DNA of 64,000 nucleotides from contig OY829657.1 of assembly GCA_963691815.1 (NCBI GenBank), positions 26,293,243 to 26,357,242 of the forward strand, read 5' to 3'. The DNA comes from Echiichthys vipera. Lineage: Eukaryota; Chordata; Actinopteri; Perciformes; Trachinidae. The translations under genes were made by a program, and so were the position numbers. This document shows positions 34,802 through 45,271 of this stretch, piece by piece. Within the stretch, counting starts at the first letter, position 1. Each line of letters begins with the position of its first letter. A model generated the notes under the pieces. The model ran no database searches. It saw only the letters and a program-made list of their open reading frames with translations, and had not been told where the DNA came from.

Positions 34802-35239
34802 TCATCTAGTGTGGATGTTTTTATCTTTGATTTCTAATTTGTGATTTTCAAATGCTCTGACCTTCCTCCGCTGTCTGTATGGCCTGTTCATGGGGGAACC
34901 ATGAAAAAACACGCAACCAGGACTTCTCTGGATCTTGTCCCATTCTCCTTCTTTCTCTCCTTCTGCTGTTGTCTTGATGAGGCCATCTTTGTCCAGGATT
35001 CTGTGCCCCATTCTGCTGGTATAGCGAACCAAATGGCCAGTCGAATGTTGCGTTCACACCTCTCCAGCTCCCACCTCCTTGCAATCTTTTAGTTCCTCTG
35101 GCTGCCATGTCCTGAACACAAGCTCTTCAGTGTTCAATTCAACTGAACATCTGGTGCCGTGGCCATCCGTTTCCTTTTCTTCAGGCCAGTAGTCGAAAAG
35201 AAGTTGCTGTTCTGAGAGAGAACTTTTCTGGAGAAGCAA
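34802..35239 (-). pseudogene. Unidentified coding remnant, one in-frame stop
   Basis: On -, one frame runs from 35239 to 34802 (about 145 codons) with a single TGA near 35054. It includes LLFDYWPEEKETDGHGTRC, TWQPEELKDCKEVG and GCVFFHGSPMNRPYRQRRK. Composition and a shared frame across the stop suggest former coding sequence. I do not recognise the family. It may belong to the second retroelement. Confidence 0.35.
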
Positions 35240-35890
35240 TGCTAACTTTTTCTTTGTTTCAGTCTGCTTTCCTCAGTCACTGGTTTTGTGACAACTGACA
35301 CATCAGATGTAGGTTCAGTCTCCCCTCCCCCTCATTGTCAGAGTCCTTCTGGGAATATGCATATGGGCTTGATGCAGGGGCTGCATGGCTTGGAGACATT
35401 AGGAGGAGGCCCTGTCTTCATTCATTCACTTCTCTTTCTGTCACACATACTTATTTCTTTAATTTCTTGTCTTTCTATAACTGAGTTTGCTTTCCTCCTA
35501 TCTTTCCCTACTCGCTGTCCCTTTCTCTCTCATCACTTTACCCTCTTCACTACATCTGTACCTAAATATGTGCCTAATAAAAGACGAAAAATAAAAAAAT
35601 AAAATAAAAACCTCTTAGTCTAGTAATGCCAAAATGGAACCTCTCAACCACATTAACCCATTTATCTGCTATAAATTTAGCAGGATCTGTAAAAATTGTA
35701 ACTTTCCCATTTTGTTTCCCATTTTTCTATTGACTCACTGGGATGTGCTTTTACTTTCAATGGGCTTATTGTTCACTCAGACAGATTTCACACATGCTGA
35801 TCTTTCCATACGAATATGGTTAGATCTTATCACACATACGCTAACTTTGGATAATCTTTCAGCTAGGTGGTCTGTACGACAACGCACCCT
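35240..35890. other. No supported gene
   Basis: Low-complexity, T-rich sequence. Nothing recognisable. Confidence 0.35.
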
Positions 35891-36286
35891 TTAATATCCA
35901 AACTGGATATTTAGACACTGAAATGAGTTACCACAAAGTTTATTTTTCTTACCACATTCATTCGCCCAATTGCAGGTAATCCAGCTTTTTATTTCCTTAA
36001 TGCACATTTGAAGTCTATCTAACTGATCGGTTTCTTCTGGTTTGATTGACAAATATAATTGTGTATTATCAGCATAACAATGAAAATTTATGGAGTGCCT
36101 CCTTATAGTACTTCCTAAGGGAAGCATTTATAAGGTGAATAGAATCGGTCAAAGGACAGAACCCTGCGGGACTCCTTGTCTAACTTTAGTGTGCATGGAG
36201 GATTTGTCGTTAACATGTACAAACTGAGATCTATCTGATAAATAAGACTTAAACCAGCTTAATGCCAATTAGATGCTCCAGTCTCT
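35891..36286 (-). pseudogene. L2-like LINE reverse-transcriptase fragment
   Basis: On -, the stretch reads FKSYLSDRSQFV, then RQGVPQGSVL (RT motif B region), then CYADNTQLYLSI (catalytic YADD altered to YADN), with at least two stops. It is cut off at the LTR edge at 36287 in the middle of the RT domain. Confidence 0.8.
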
Positions 36287-36908
36287 TGTTGAGATCAACC
36301 TGCAGTTACCTCCCCGGGTCCGTTGATCGGAGGATAGAAGAAGAGATCTTGAGACGATGGCTTGAGATCACACCAATATCTTTATTGGAGCAAAGCAGAG
36401 ACAAGTTCTGATACAACTCAAACCAGGTCATACATCAGACGAGTCTGTTGTGGTCTAAGAGTAGCGGCTTTAAATACACTGGTGGGCTGATGGTAACGCC
36501 CCCAAGGTAAAAAAGGTGGCAACCGACGTTAATCTGCCTAGCAACATCTTATAACACTAAATGCTGAGAGAAGGAATTTAGTGCATGTCCCTATATGGCT
36601 ATCTAGAGAGACAGATGTGTCTGTGTTTGCAACACACGAACTTGTTAGTTAAGGAGTATGTGTGTGTGTGCCTAAAATGAGGAAATGAGTATTTCCTCTG
36701 TTTGTTAGAATCTTTACGAGGTGATGGGTGAATGGGCACGAGATCTCTTACCTTGCACATTCTAGGCTCTGTGATGCAAGTTTATTATCTGCTCAATCAG
36801 CAAGGACTAGTCTCATTCCAGGGGTTCATGACCCCACTGTGTACCAACTTCAGTTTAGCCATTTCAAAAGCCACATGAAGAGAGCAGCTCATTTCTCTTA
36901 CTTCCACA
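36287..36908 (-). repeat. ERV long terminal repeat (622 bp), copy 2
   Basis: Same LTR as 28916-29544. Its inner side (36286) is L2 LINE sequence rather than a primer-binding site, and no matching target duplication is seen between the outer flanks. It is therefore more likely a separate solo LTR than the 5' LTR of the env provirus. Confidence 0.9.
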
Positions 36909-38870
36909 AAATCTAGTCTTATGTTTCTTTTTATCCTGACTATGAGTAGGCCTTCCGGAAATGGCCTGTCCTACTACTCGCTGCCAGTATTCATCCCAAC
37001 CTAATCCTGGGCCTGTAAATTACCTTTAATATAGCACATCATATTCCCAAAATGTGTATTTGCATTTTCATGAGAAATGTCTTAAAATGTGTTTATTTTA
37101 CCGTTACTTCCTGTTTTTAGGCTTGTGCTTTTACTTTGATAGAGTGTAACCGGAAAAGAGAAAAAAAGGACAACTTTACAGGAAGTTAAGTGTATTGCAA
37201 ACGGGTCTATCAAAAGTGCAAAAACTTAAGGAAATGTAAACTGACAAGTTTGTTTAGCACCTGGCTGATAAGGGCACAAGGTTTGTCATCATTTTGTTTT
37301 AATGTGGTGCTTAATGCGTTATCAAAACGGGATGTCCTTGTGTTGCTTTGCATCGTTTTATACAAGTCTATTTTAAGCTATCAATAACGCTGTTTAGGTG
37401 CGATTCAGAGCATCTGTCCTTCTGAAGGTGACAATTATTTCATTACACTGCTTGCCAGTATTTAATAAATACAGCATTATTTTTGTGTTGCATTAACAAT
37501 CTTTGGAAGTTAAAGCTGCAAACTGACAGTTATAATATAATTTTTTCAGTTAAATATATTTGTTTATTGCACTCTATTCTGAGTTTGTAATTAAGATAAA
37601 ATAGGTTAAAAGGGATACATGATTGTAAATGACAATTCATTTTCTGTAAAAGGTTAAAAACACTATTTTGATATTGTTGAACATGATATTACATAGATGG
37701 TAACATATTATTTTAGATTTATTCTTCTATAGCTCTTACGGTGTGTTCACGTTGTGTTCAGAGTCTTCAAAGTGTCAAAAGATTTAATGGAGCAACAGTA
37801 TCATCTATTTTGCCCAAAAATTAACACTTGTGAACCATCAGTTAAAGAGTCCGACCATCAATCAGCCGGGGACGCTACAGGCCTGCCATAGTTATTTCAG
37901 CTGTTAAAGTACTATTCACAGGTATTTATTTATTCTTTATTCACACACACTCGTTATCCGGTCAGTGGATCTAGTCCCCAGTGATCCTCCCCTCACGCAA
38001 GCTTCTACTCTACCGTGATAGAGCGGAGAGAGACAATTAATCACCAGTTTTAATGACCAAAAGCCGAGTGTCACAGCCCCGTTATTTATGTACCCCCAGA
38101 TAAGAGAAGACCAGTGGTGAGTTTAATCGTCAGGCTTTTCAGTGATGTCTGCAACAAGCTTCTACTGACAGTGTTTCACTATCAGCGGCTCCAGACAAGG
38201 TGTATCTACCATCACAGAAACCTACTCACACTTTTATCTGTTTGTGTTCTCTATTATCCTTGAAACCTCCCACACAACAATCCCACAAATAAACACAACT
38301 TTTAGGTATTTCTTATACTTTGGTTCCCAGAACCTTAGGTCCCAGACCTACAATTTTTCTTTGTTTCCCAGAACCTAGCTCCCAGAGCTACAAGTCGGTG
38401 GCTTTCTAGGCTCACCTAGGGGCTATCCCCCTGTGGCGCTTTTAGTTCTTAATGCCTAATGTATATTCGAGGGTCTCTACAGCCTCTGGCCTTTCTGCGT
38501 TCCCTGAACGTCTTACTGAGCACCGTTTATGCGCCTAGGACCTGTCGGGATTTAAGATCCCAACACTCCTTTACCTTTTACTCTTATACTGATTCCAAAT
38601 CAGTTTACCAGGCCTTTTTTCAAATCGTCAGTCCACCGGCTAAATTTGGATCGAATTAACCTCTCGGAAACATACTGACTTTCTCCACCAATTTAGATTA
38701 TAGGCCGAATCACAGTCTTTACTTCTTAAGAAGAATAGGTGACTGCTTACCTTTCTTAGTGGTGGGCGCCCTTGTGGAGAAGTTCAGTCGGCCCCAGGAG
38801 GTTCCCAGTGACTCCGCTTGGTCACCGGTCCAACCTCTGCAGCTCCCTTTACCTACTCCTCCTTGTGAGA
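36909..38870. other. No recognisable gene; possible ERV leader at right
   Basis: 36909-37900 is featureless. 37901-38870 should, on -, be the leader and start of the element whose LTR is at 38898, but no gag frame is visible. GAACCT(A/T)(A/G)G(C/T)(T/C)CCCAGA-like words repeat near 38327-38392. Confidence 0.35.
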
Positions 38871-38889
38871 ATCACGTCCGGGGTCACCA
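38871..38889 (-). promoter_or_regulatory. tRNA-Trp-like primer-binding site
   Basis: On -, TGGTGACCCCGGACGTGAT lies 8 nt inside the LTR end. It matches the 3' end of vertebrate tRNA-Trp apart from one extra G; the same primer is used by avian sarcoma/leukosis viruses. Confidence 0.65.
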
Positions 38890-38897
38890 AGTTTCTC

Positions 38898-39450
38898 TGT
38901 AGGAATTTTACACACAATACGTTAGTCAAATCAGAAGGACCTCACAGTATATATTGCGTAGTAAGTTGAAGTAGTAAGTTCCTGATCTCTATTCTATCTG
39001 CTCCAGCATAAAAACTTGTTACAAAGGCGTGGTTATGTGTCCGCTTGTGCATGCATATATGTGTATTTCAGAAGCAGCCGCTGCTCCAGCCTCCATCTTC
39101 CTCCCTGCGCGTCGGAGTATCATCTGTTTGGCAAGACTCGTCTTCTTTATCTGTTAAAAAAGCACAGCACAGACAGCAAATCTCTAATCTCAACTTGTTT
39201 GCCAGGTGCGTTTGTGCAAGCTGGCTTTTTCATTGTCTTTTTGATCTTGACTGACTGCCAAAAGTTTGTGTGCTTTTGGAGAAAGCAGAAAAGCTTGAGC
39301 CTGGTCAAATAATAGCAGTGGCACATACTATCACAGTCTTAAATGATTATACTTATTTCGTCTTATTATCACACTCTCATTAATCATTACTAATACACAC
39401 GCTAACACATGATTACTATACTTCACACATTGATTTTTAATTCTTCATCA
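38898..39450 (-). repeat. LTR of a tRNA-Trp-primed retroelement
   Basis: TGTAGGAATTTTACACAC ... TTCTTCATCA. The outer ends match 60728-61407 and a fragment at 14188-14290. With the primer site at 38871-38889 this is a 5' LTR on -. No partner 3' LTR is seen in the window. Confidence 0.75.
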
Positions 39451-39694
39451 CCAACTCCAAGCACAGCAACAGAACGAAGGCCGGCAGTGACGCCTCAAGT
39501 CAACTAGCTAGGCAGATATTAATGATATATCAAAGAGAAAAATTACTATTGAAAGAAACTACGTCGCATTGCCGTCGATGTTAGTGTTTCTGCGTTCTAA
39601 CGTGACTTTTGGAGCCAGGCATTGTTTTACCATTTCTTACATACTGTCACAGCAACGGCTACCGTACCCCTCCCCCAGCTCTATCACAGTACTT

Positions 39695-39830
39695 TTTTTT
39701 TTTTAAAGATTATTTTTTGGCAGCTTCTAAGCCTTTTATTAGATAGGAAAGATATGAAATGGGGTAAGAGAGAGGGAGACATGCAGCGAAGGGGCGCAGG
39801 TCAGAGTCGAACCCACGACCACCACCAATG
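39695..39830 (-). mobile_element. tRNA-derived SINE-like repeat
   Basis: On -, it contains GGGTTCGACTCTGACC, resembling a tRNA B box. It is followed by GA-rich sequence and a poly-A/T end at 39690-39705. It matches a familiar fish repeat pattern. Confidence 0.45.
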
Positions 39831-40399
39831 TTTCCCGTTTTTGCAGAAACGGTCCTATGTCAGAGTGTATTCTTATGTACTTTTAGCATAACAGTATGAA
39901 TGAAATCTGTGTAGTATTCAACTTTTGTTGTAATAAATATATAATATAGTAGGCTACTGCTATTAGTTAAGAATTAGTTAATAGTTAATAATTAGCTGTG
40001 TGTTTGTGACTATATGCAAGTGTACTGTATGCAAACTTGTGTGTTTGCGCATAAACCAGTGTTGATGACTAAAACAACATGACATTTCTGCTTAATGTGT
40101 GTGTGTAATCTGTCGATTAAAACTAGGGATGCAACTTCTATTTTTGTCGAAAGCCGGAGCACAACGTGGCAATTTAGCACACAGCAGACGTACGGGACAG
40201 GAAGTCGTGCGCTGAAACAAAATAAAACATTAAGTTAATTAAATAATAAAATAAGACATCAATTCATGAAAAACAACTGTTGAAATGTGTTGGGGGGAAA
40301 AGTTAAAATATGGAGATAAAAGATTTCTGTCCAACTGCACTCTCCAATAAGTTAAAAATAGTGTACATTTTTCCTATTTCCTATTATTTCCCCCAACCC

Positions 40400-41691
40400 G
40401 TGGGTAACAAGTTACTGGCAGAGGAGCTGAACAGCTTCTACTGTCGGTTTTCAAACCCATCAAAACACTCAACTTCTGTGACATACCGGACATTACACCC
40501 TCCCCCCTCAACTCAGACCTCCCACCCGCTCTGAAGGTCAAAGTGGAGGAGGTGCCTCTTCCGGAGGCAGAAGACCAGGAAGGCTCTAGGACCTGATGGA
40601 GTGTCCCCATCCTGCCTAAGAATCTGTGTGAAGTCCCTTCCTGCTTCAAACCTTCCGGCATCATCCTGGTCCCCAAAAAACCCACCATCACGGAGCTGAA
40701 TGACTACAGACCCATCGCCCCGACGTCTGTGGTCATGAAGTCCTTCGAGAGGTTGGTGCTGAATCACCTGAAGCTCACCACAGGCCCCCGGCTCGACCCC
40801 CTGCAGTTTGCCTACCGGGCAAACAGGTCGGTGGAGGATGCAGTCAACATGGGACTGCACTTTATCCTCCATCACCTCGACAACCCGGGGATGTACGCCA
40901 GGATCCTGTTTGTGGACTTCAGCTCTGCATTCAACACCATTACTCTAGAAACCCTCTACCAGAAACTCTCACAGCTCACAGTGCCGGCCTCCACCTGTCA
41001 GTGGATCTCCAACTTCCTCACTGACAGGAGACAGCAAGTGAGGCTGGGGAGCATCACCTCCAGCACCAGGTCCCTCTCCCCGCTGCTCTTCTCCCTTTAC
41101 GCCAACGACTGCTCCTCCGGGGACCTGTCCGTCAAACTGCTAAAGTTTGCAGACGACACAACAGTAGGCGGCCTCATCCCCGTCCCTGATGAGGCTGCCT
41201 ACTGTTGTGTCGTCGTGACGTGGCGTAGACGTGAGGTTGACCAGCTGGTCCTCTGGTGTGGTCAGACTCAAGACTGTGGAGATGACAGTAGACTTTAGGA
41301 GGCACCCACCCACCTTACCCCCCCTCACCATCCTCAACAGCACTGTGTCTACTGTTGACTCCTTTTAGTTCCTGGGAACCACAACCGCCCGGGATCTGAA
41401 GTGGAAGTCCCACAAGTCCCAGGAAAAAGGCCCAGCAGAGGTTGAAGTTCAACCTGCCTCAGGAGCTGCTCATCATCTTTTACACCTCCATCATCCAGTC
41501 TGTCCTATGCACATCAATAACTGTCTGGTTTGAATTGGCCACCAAACAGGACAGGAACAGACTGCAACGGACATTCAGATCTGCAGAAAAAATCTTCGGG
41601 CCGATCTGCCTTCCATTCAGGACCTATACCAATCCAGAGTGATGAAACGGGCAGGAAGGATCACTGCAGACCCCTCACACCCTGCACACAT
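40400..41691 (+). pseudogene. Rex1-like LINE ORF2, 5' part, broken
   Basis: On +, a non-LTR reverse transcriptase starts with LLAEELNSFYCRF and reads through VVMKSFERLVLNHL, LQFAYRANRSVEDAV, LFVDFSSAFNTI (RT motif A) and FADDTTVGGLI (motif C). The connection/thumb region LPQELLIIFYTSIIQSVL follows. Several frame changes are present (about 40550-40700, 41080, 41180, 41420). It is cut at 41691 by an ISL2EU insertion and resumes at 43034. 5'-truncated: the endonuclease domain is missing. CR1/Rex1 clade by its C-terminal pattern. Confidence 0.85.
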
Positions 41692-42000
41692 TGGGCCTCA
41701 TTTATCAAACTTGCGTGGAAACGGATGCAGATCTGAGCGCAGAATTGGTCGTAGGAAAGGACCCACGTGTGATTAATGAAACATTTGTATCTGACCAATC
41801 TCAGCGTATGAATGAGCGGGCCTTGATAAATGCGGCGGTTGAATTCGATCGTCATTAACATGTTACGCCCCTAAATATTTCTGGTTCGGAGGCCTCGCCC
41901 ACTGAGATCAAACATGGAGAGGAGAAACGCTGGTTAGAAAAGAAACGTTTCCGACACACAGATCGGCATCCTGACATCAGAGATGGAGCAAAATAAGGAC

Positions 42001-42326
42001 GTGCCGTATTCAGCACCCCTGCCGTGAATTGCACCCCCTCGCATTGTAGCTGATATTCAAAAGATCCATTTAATTCATTTTATAATTATGGCTGCAGTTT
42101 ATTTCCACAGAATATAAAAAAGGTGTTGTTTTGTGTCCGCTATTATCCAAGTTTGTGATTTTAACTCTTTAAAATAGTTTAAAGACTGTAAGTAACCAAT
42201 GGTCTGACCGTTTTGGGTTACCTGTATATAAACTACTCCTATAGGTGGAAACAACAGCCTTCTGATCCAGAATATCACCTATAATGCGAGGGGTGCATTT
42301 CACGGCCGGGGTGCTGAATACGGCAC
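42001..42326. mobile_element. MITE with GTGCCGTATTCAGCACCCC ends
   Basis: GTGCCGTATTCAGCACCCC is exactly inverted at 42308-42326. A second inverted block (CGTGAATTGCACCCC with GGGGTGCATTTCACG) lies just inside each end. A piece of its interior (ATAAACTACTCCTATAGGTG) recurs at 55686-55705 within the Harbinger element. Target duplication not clear. Confidence 0.85.
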
Positions 42327-42539
42327 AACACTGGCGCTACCGGTGGGTCATTAGGTATTCCGTAAGAGGATAACCTTTGTCATCTAGAAGAACCATACCA
42401 AGATGTTAATCATCTGTACCTTGTTTGATTTAATGCAATTTATCAAGGGTAGCCACTTACCAAGGAGATGAATTTGGCTCTGCAGTGCATCTTGCTGCAG
42501 CCACGCGCCAACACATTCATTCATTTATTCAATGTCGGG

Positions 42540-42800
42540 GTCGCGGGGGCTGGAGCCGAGCTGTTTTAATATTTAAAAGAATTGCGTGTGTTCCCCCCGG
42601 CCACCTGGCCACCACGTTTTAAAGCGATGGCTTAGCATCACACATCACCTGTACATTTATCGAGTGGTAGTTTTGGCGATTGATGAATGCGTAAATATTC
42701 ATGGATGGTGCCTTCAGACGCACATGAGTACAATAAATCGCTCCAACCACAATTTGAATTTTTTTTATTCGTTTTAAGAATCTGTTTTTATCTGTTCTTA
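42540..42800 (-). pseudogene. HARBI1-like transposase relic of the ISL2EU element
   Basis: On -, VVGAIYCTHVRLKAP matches the first catalytic motif (the expected GAID Asp is Tyr here). NYHSINVQVMCDA and NVVARWPGGTH, the conserved second block, follow, with one stop between. The first catalytic Asp is lost, so it is inactive. Confidence 0.8.
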
Positions 42801-43033
42801 ATATGTGACTGCTTATGCTTAATGACAGCTGAGGTTTGTTCATTATTTTCAGCCAATTTTTGCTGTGCTGCACCGCAAATACACAGGCTCAAATGTGCGT
42901 ACACGATCTCAGACCAGACGTGAGATTTGATCGTAGCTCACGCTCACGTCCAAATTGATAAATGCCGATGTTTGCCAGGAAATGGTCGTACGCACGTTTT
43001 TCTGCCGTACGTTCGTTTGATAAATGAGGCCCA

Positions 43034-43260
43034 ATCTGTTTGAACTTCTTCCCTGTGGTAGGTGTTACAGAGCTCTGTACACCAAGACCACCAGACACAG
43101 AAACAGCTTCTTCCCCCAGGCCGTCTCCCTGATCTAATAATAATCCCCCTGCCATTGCATACCCATTGTTGGGTCTATGTAAATTATAAATAAGTCATAG
43201 AGTGTGGTCTATACCTGTAAAGTGTCTTGAAATAACTTTTATGATTTGGCGCTGTTGTGA
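43034..43260 (+). mobile_element. Rex1-like LINE, 3' part
   Basis: It resumes the LINE frame with FELLPCGR-like residues and RALYTKTTRHRNSFFPQAVSLI and a stop, then the 3' UTR with TGTTGGGTCTATGTA. Removing 41692-43035 restores continuity with 41691. Confidence 0.85.
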
Positions 43261-43390
43261 ATTGTGGTATATGTGGCAATTCTTTGAACAATTACCTATG
43301 TTATGATTGTCCATTTACTGATTATAGAATAAGGACCAACTGGAGCGGTATTATTGTGTATAGTTAACCAGGTATGTCATATATTGACAA

Positions 43391-43409
43391 CCCCCCCCCC
43401 CCCCCCCCA
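43391..43409. repeat. Poly-C run
   Basis: Nineteen or so consecutive C residues; G-quadruplex-prone on -. Confidence 0.95.
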
Positions 43410-43640
43410 TTCAAATAGTACATAACATTAAATAAGAAAAATTTTGCAATTTTTTAGGTTAATACTTTTATGTTTGTTCACTACTAGAAAGTGTTTTCAG
43501 GCTTCAATGCTAGAAAACACAATATCTTTCTTGTACTGTCCATTGCTGAAGGACTGTCTTTACCTTCTGTCACAGACGCTCCTCTTGATCCTGCACAAGT
43601 CTCATGTTTTCAGAGTGAGGCAAGGATTCTTAAGGATCTT

Positions 43641-43762
43641 CTTCTTCTTGGGTCTATGTAAATCATAAATAAGTCAGAGAGTGTGGTCTATACGTACTCT
43701 GTAAAGTGTCCTGAGATAACTTTTGTTATGATTTGGCACTATAAATAAAATTTAATTGAATA
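43641..43762 (+). mobile_element. Truncated Rex1-type 3' tail
   Basis: Shares GGGTCTATGTAAATCATAAA and GATTTGGCACTATAAATAAA with the other tails. Confidence 0.7.
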
Positions 43763-43865
43763 TTGCATTTTAAAGAAATTACTGTATTTAAAAATAATTG
43801 AAAATAATTCAGTTATAGACATGAAACGTACCAGAAACATTTTATTATTTAAAAAGTATGTATAA

Positions 43866-43866
<1 letters not shown>

Positions 43867-43915
<49 letters not shown>
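43867..43915. repeat. (GT)n microsatellite
   Basis: About 24 GT dinucleotides. Confidence 0.97.
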
Positions 43916-43916
<1 letters not shown>

Positions 43917-44130
43917 ACAGAAAAGTATTTTAACTTGGATGAACCAGAACCCCGTTCACCAGAAACATCAGAACATTGTGTGTGTTTGTTTAATTGTCAG
44001 GAGGTTTCGAAGTTCCACTTCTCAGAATATCAGCTGTACTGTTTGGCTGGCTCCCATGTATCGTCCCAGTCCTTGCCGCTGCCAGGAAATGAAAGAAAAA
44101 CACATATACATAAAATAAAGGTTATAGGAT
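43916..44130 (+). CDS. Candidate exon(s), unknown family
   Basis: After the GT repeat and a CAG acceptor, one + frame is open for about 70 codons with a protein-like composition (NLDEPEPRSPETSEHC, then VSKFHFSEYQLYCLAGSH). A CAG|GAGG acceptor-like site lies inside at about 44010. No start, donor or homologue is recognised. It could be a fragment of the same transposed unit as 45272-48927, or chance. Confidence 0.25.
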
Positions 44131-45271
44131 GACCCTTGCTTCTGACTTATTCAATTGTCTATAATGTCCTTATTAAACATTTATTATATATTAATATGTC
44201 ATGCTACTGTCAGTACTACTCAAAAGCAATTAAAAGTGTTTCTGGGGAAATACTCAAAATGTTACTCTAAAATGGGAGGTTGACCAATGTATTACTGTAT
44301 AGATCCTATGTTTTTCACTCCAACAGACAGTTTAATTTTCATTAAGGAAAAACTTAATGGTGTCCACCTTACTTTGACATCTTCCTTTCCCTGAAAGGCA
44401 TGACATCAGAAAAAGTGACTTGTGGTTATGAGAGAAACACGCATTTCTTATAGAGACACATCTTAAATATATGCGTGATGTAAAAAACGGTCTTGAATGA
44501 AAATGTGTTGATAAAGCAACAATGTAAACATTGTAGTAAATATTTAGAGATAAGAGGCTCTTACAAAACACAGCTATTAAATGTATAGACATACACAGAG
44601 AGTTTCTGCATTGGTGAGCTTGGGTGCATTTAAAGTATTAAGTTAGTACAAAATAATTATTAAGTATATCTGTGAATTACTATTATAAATGGCAATAATG
44701 TAATTAAAAATACATTATAAGAAATGGGATGGGAGTCATTGTTGCAAAGATAGGAAACACTGAAGAGGAGAGTCTTATGTGGGTTCTGGAATAATGTCTG
44801 AAGCATAGTCACTTAAAAATACTTGGCGAGTGGGAACAGAATTCCATGAATAACGTGACTTTAATGTAAAAAATAATTTACCTTGATAGACATATAATAG
44901 TGAAGGGTGTTTAAGAATGTTACTCTTTGAATTAAAAAGATACATTTACATTAAAGAACAACTTAACAATTGCCTAACCTTGCAAGTGCTTTTACACGTC
45001 ATGCATAATACATTTGTAATCCATAAAAACTACACTCTTGATTACTTTTTTTCTTAAGCATAAACATTTTGCTTTCCTTATACAACCCTATAAATGGTTT
45101 TACATAAAACATACGTACGTTTAAAAACCCTTTTGTCCACAATGCTTTCAAAAGGGAACACCTTGTGGGTTCTGTGCTTTCTGCATTCTAAAAAAAGACA
45201 AAAATATGAATAAAAATCAAAACCCTACAGACTTAATTTGGAATATAAAGGACAACTAATTTTTAATTCAT
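44131..45271. other. No recognisable feature
   Basis: AT-rich sequence with no supported gene or TE end. Confidence 0.4.

Larger units (their letters stand above)
41692..43033 (-). mobile_element. ISL2EU-like element, AT duplication
   Basis: Ends TGGGCCTCATTTATCAAAC and its inverse are flanked by AT at 41690-41691 and 43034-43035. The 2-bp AT duplication is characteristic of ISL2EU/IS4EU. A HARBI1-like transposase relic is inside, and a separate MITE is nested at 42001-42326. Confidence 0.88.

Noticed and set aside
28916..36908. A single intact provirus bounded by the two LTRs
   Set aside because: The interior lacks a primer site, gag and RT, and contains an L2 fragment and a second LTR scrap, so a simple provirus does not fit.
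43391..43409. CRISPR-like or structured RNA signal near the poly-C run
   Set aside because: Only a homopolymer; no repeat-spacer pattern anywhere in the window.
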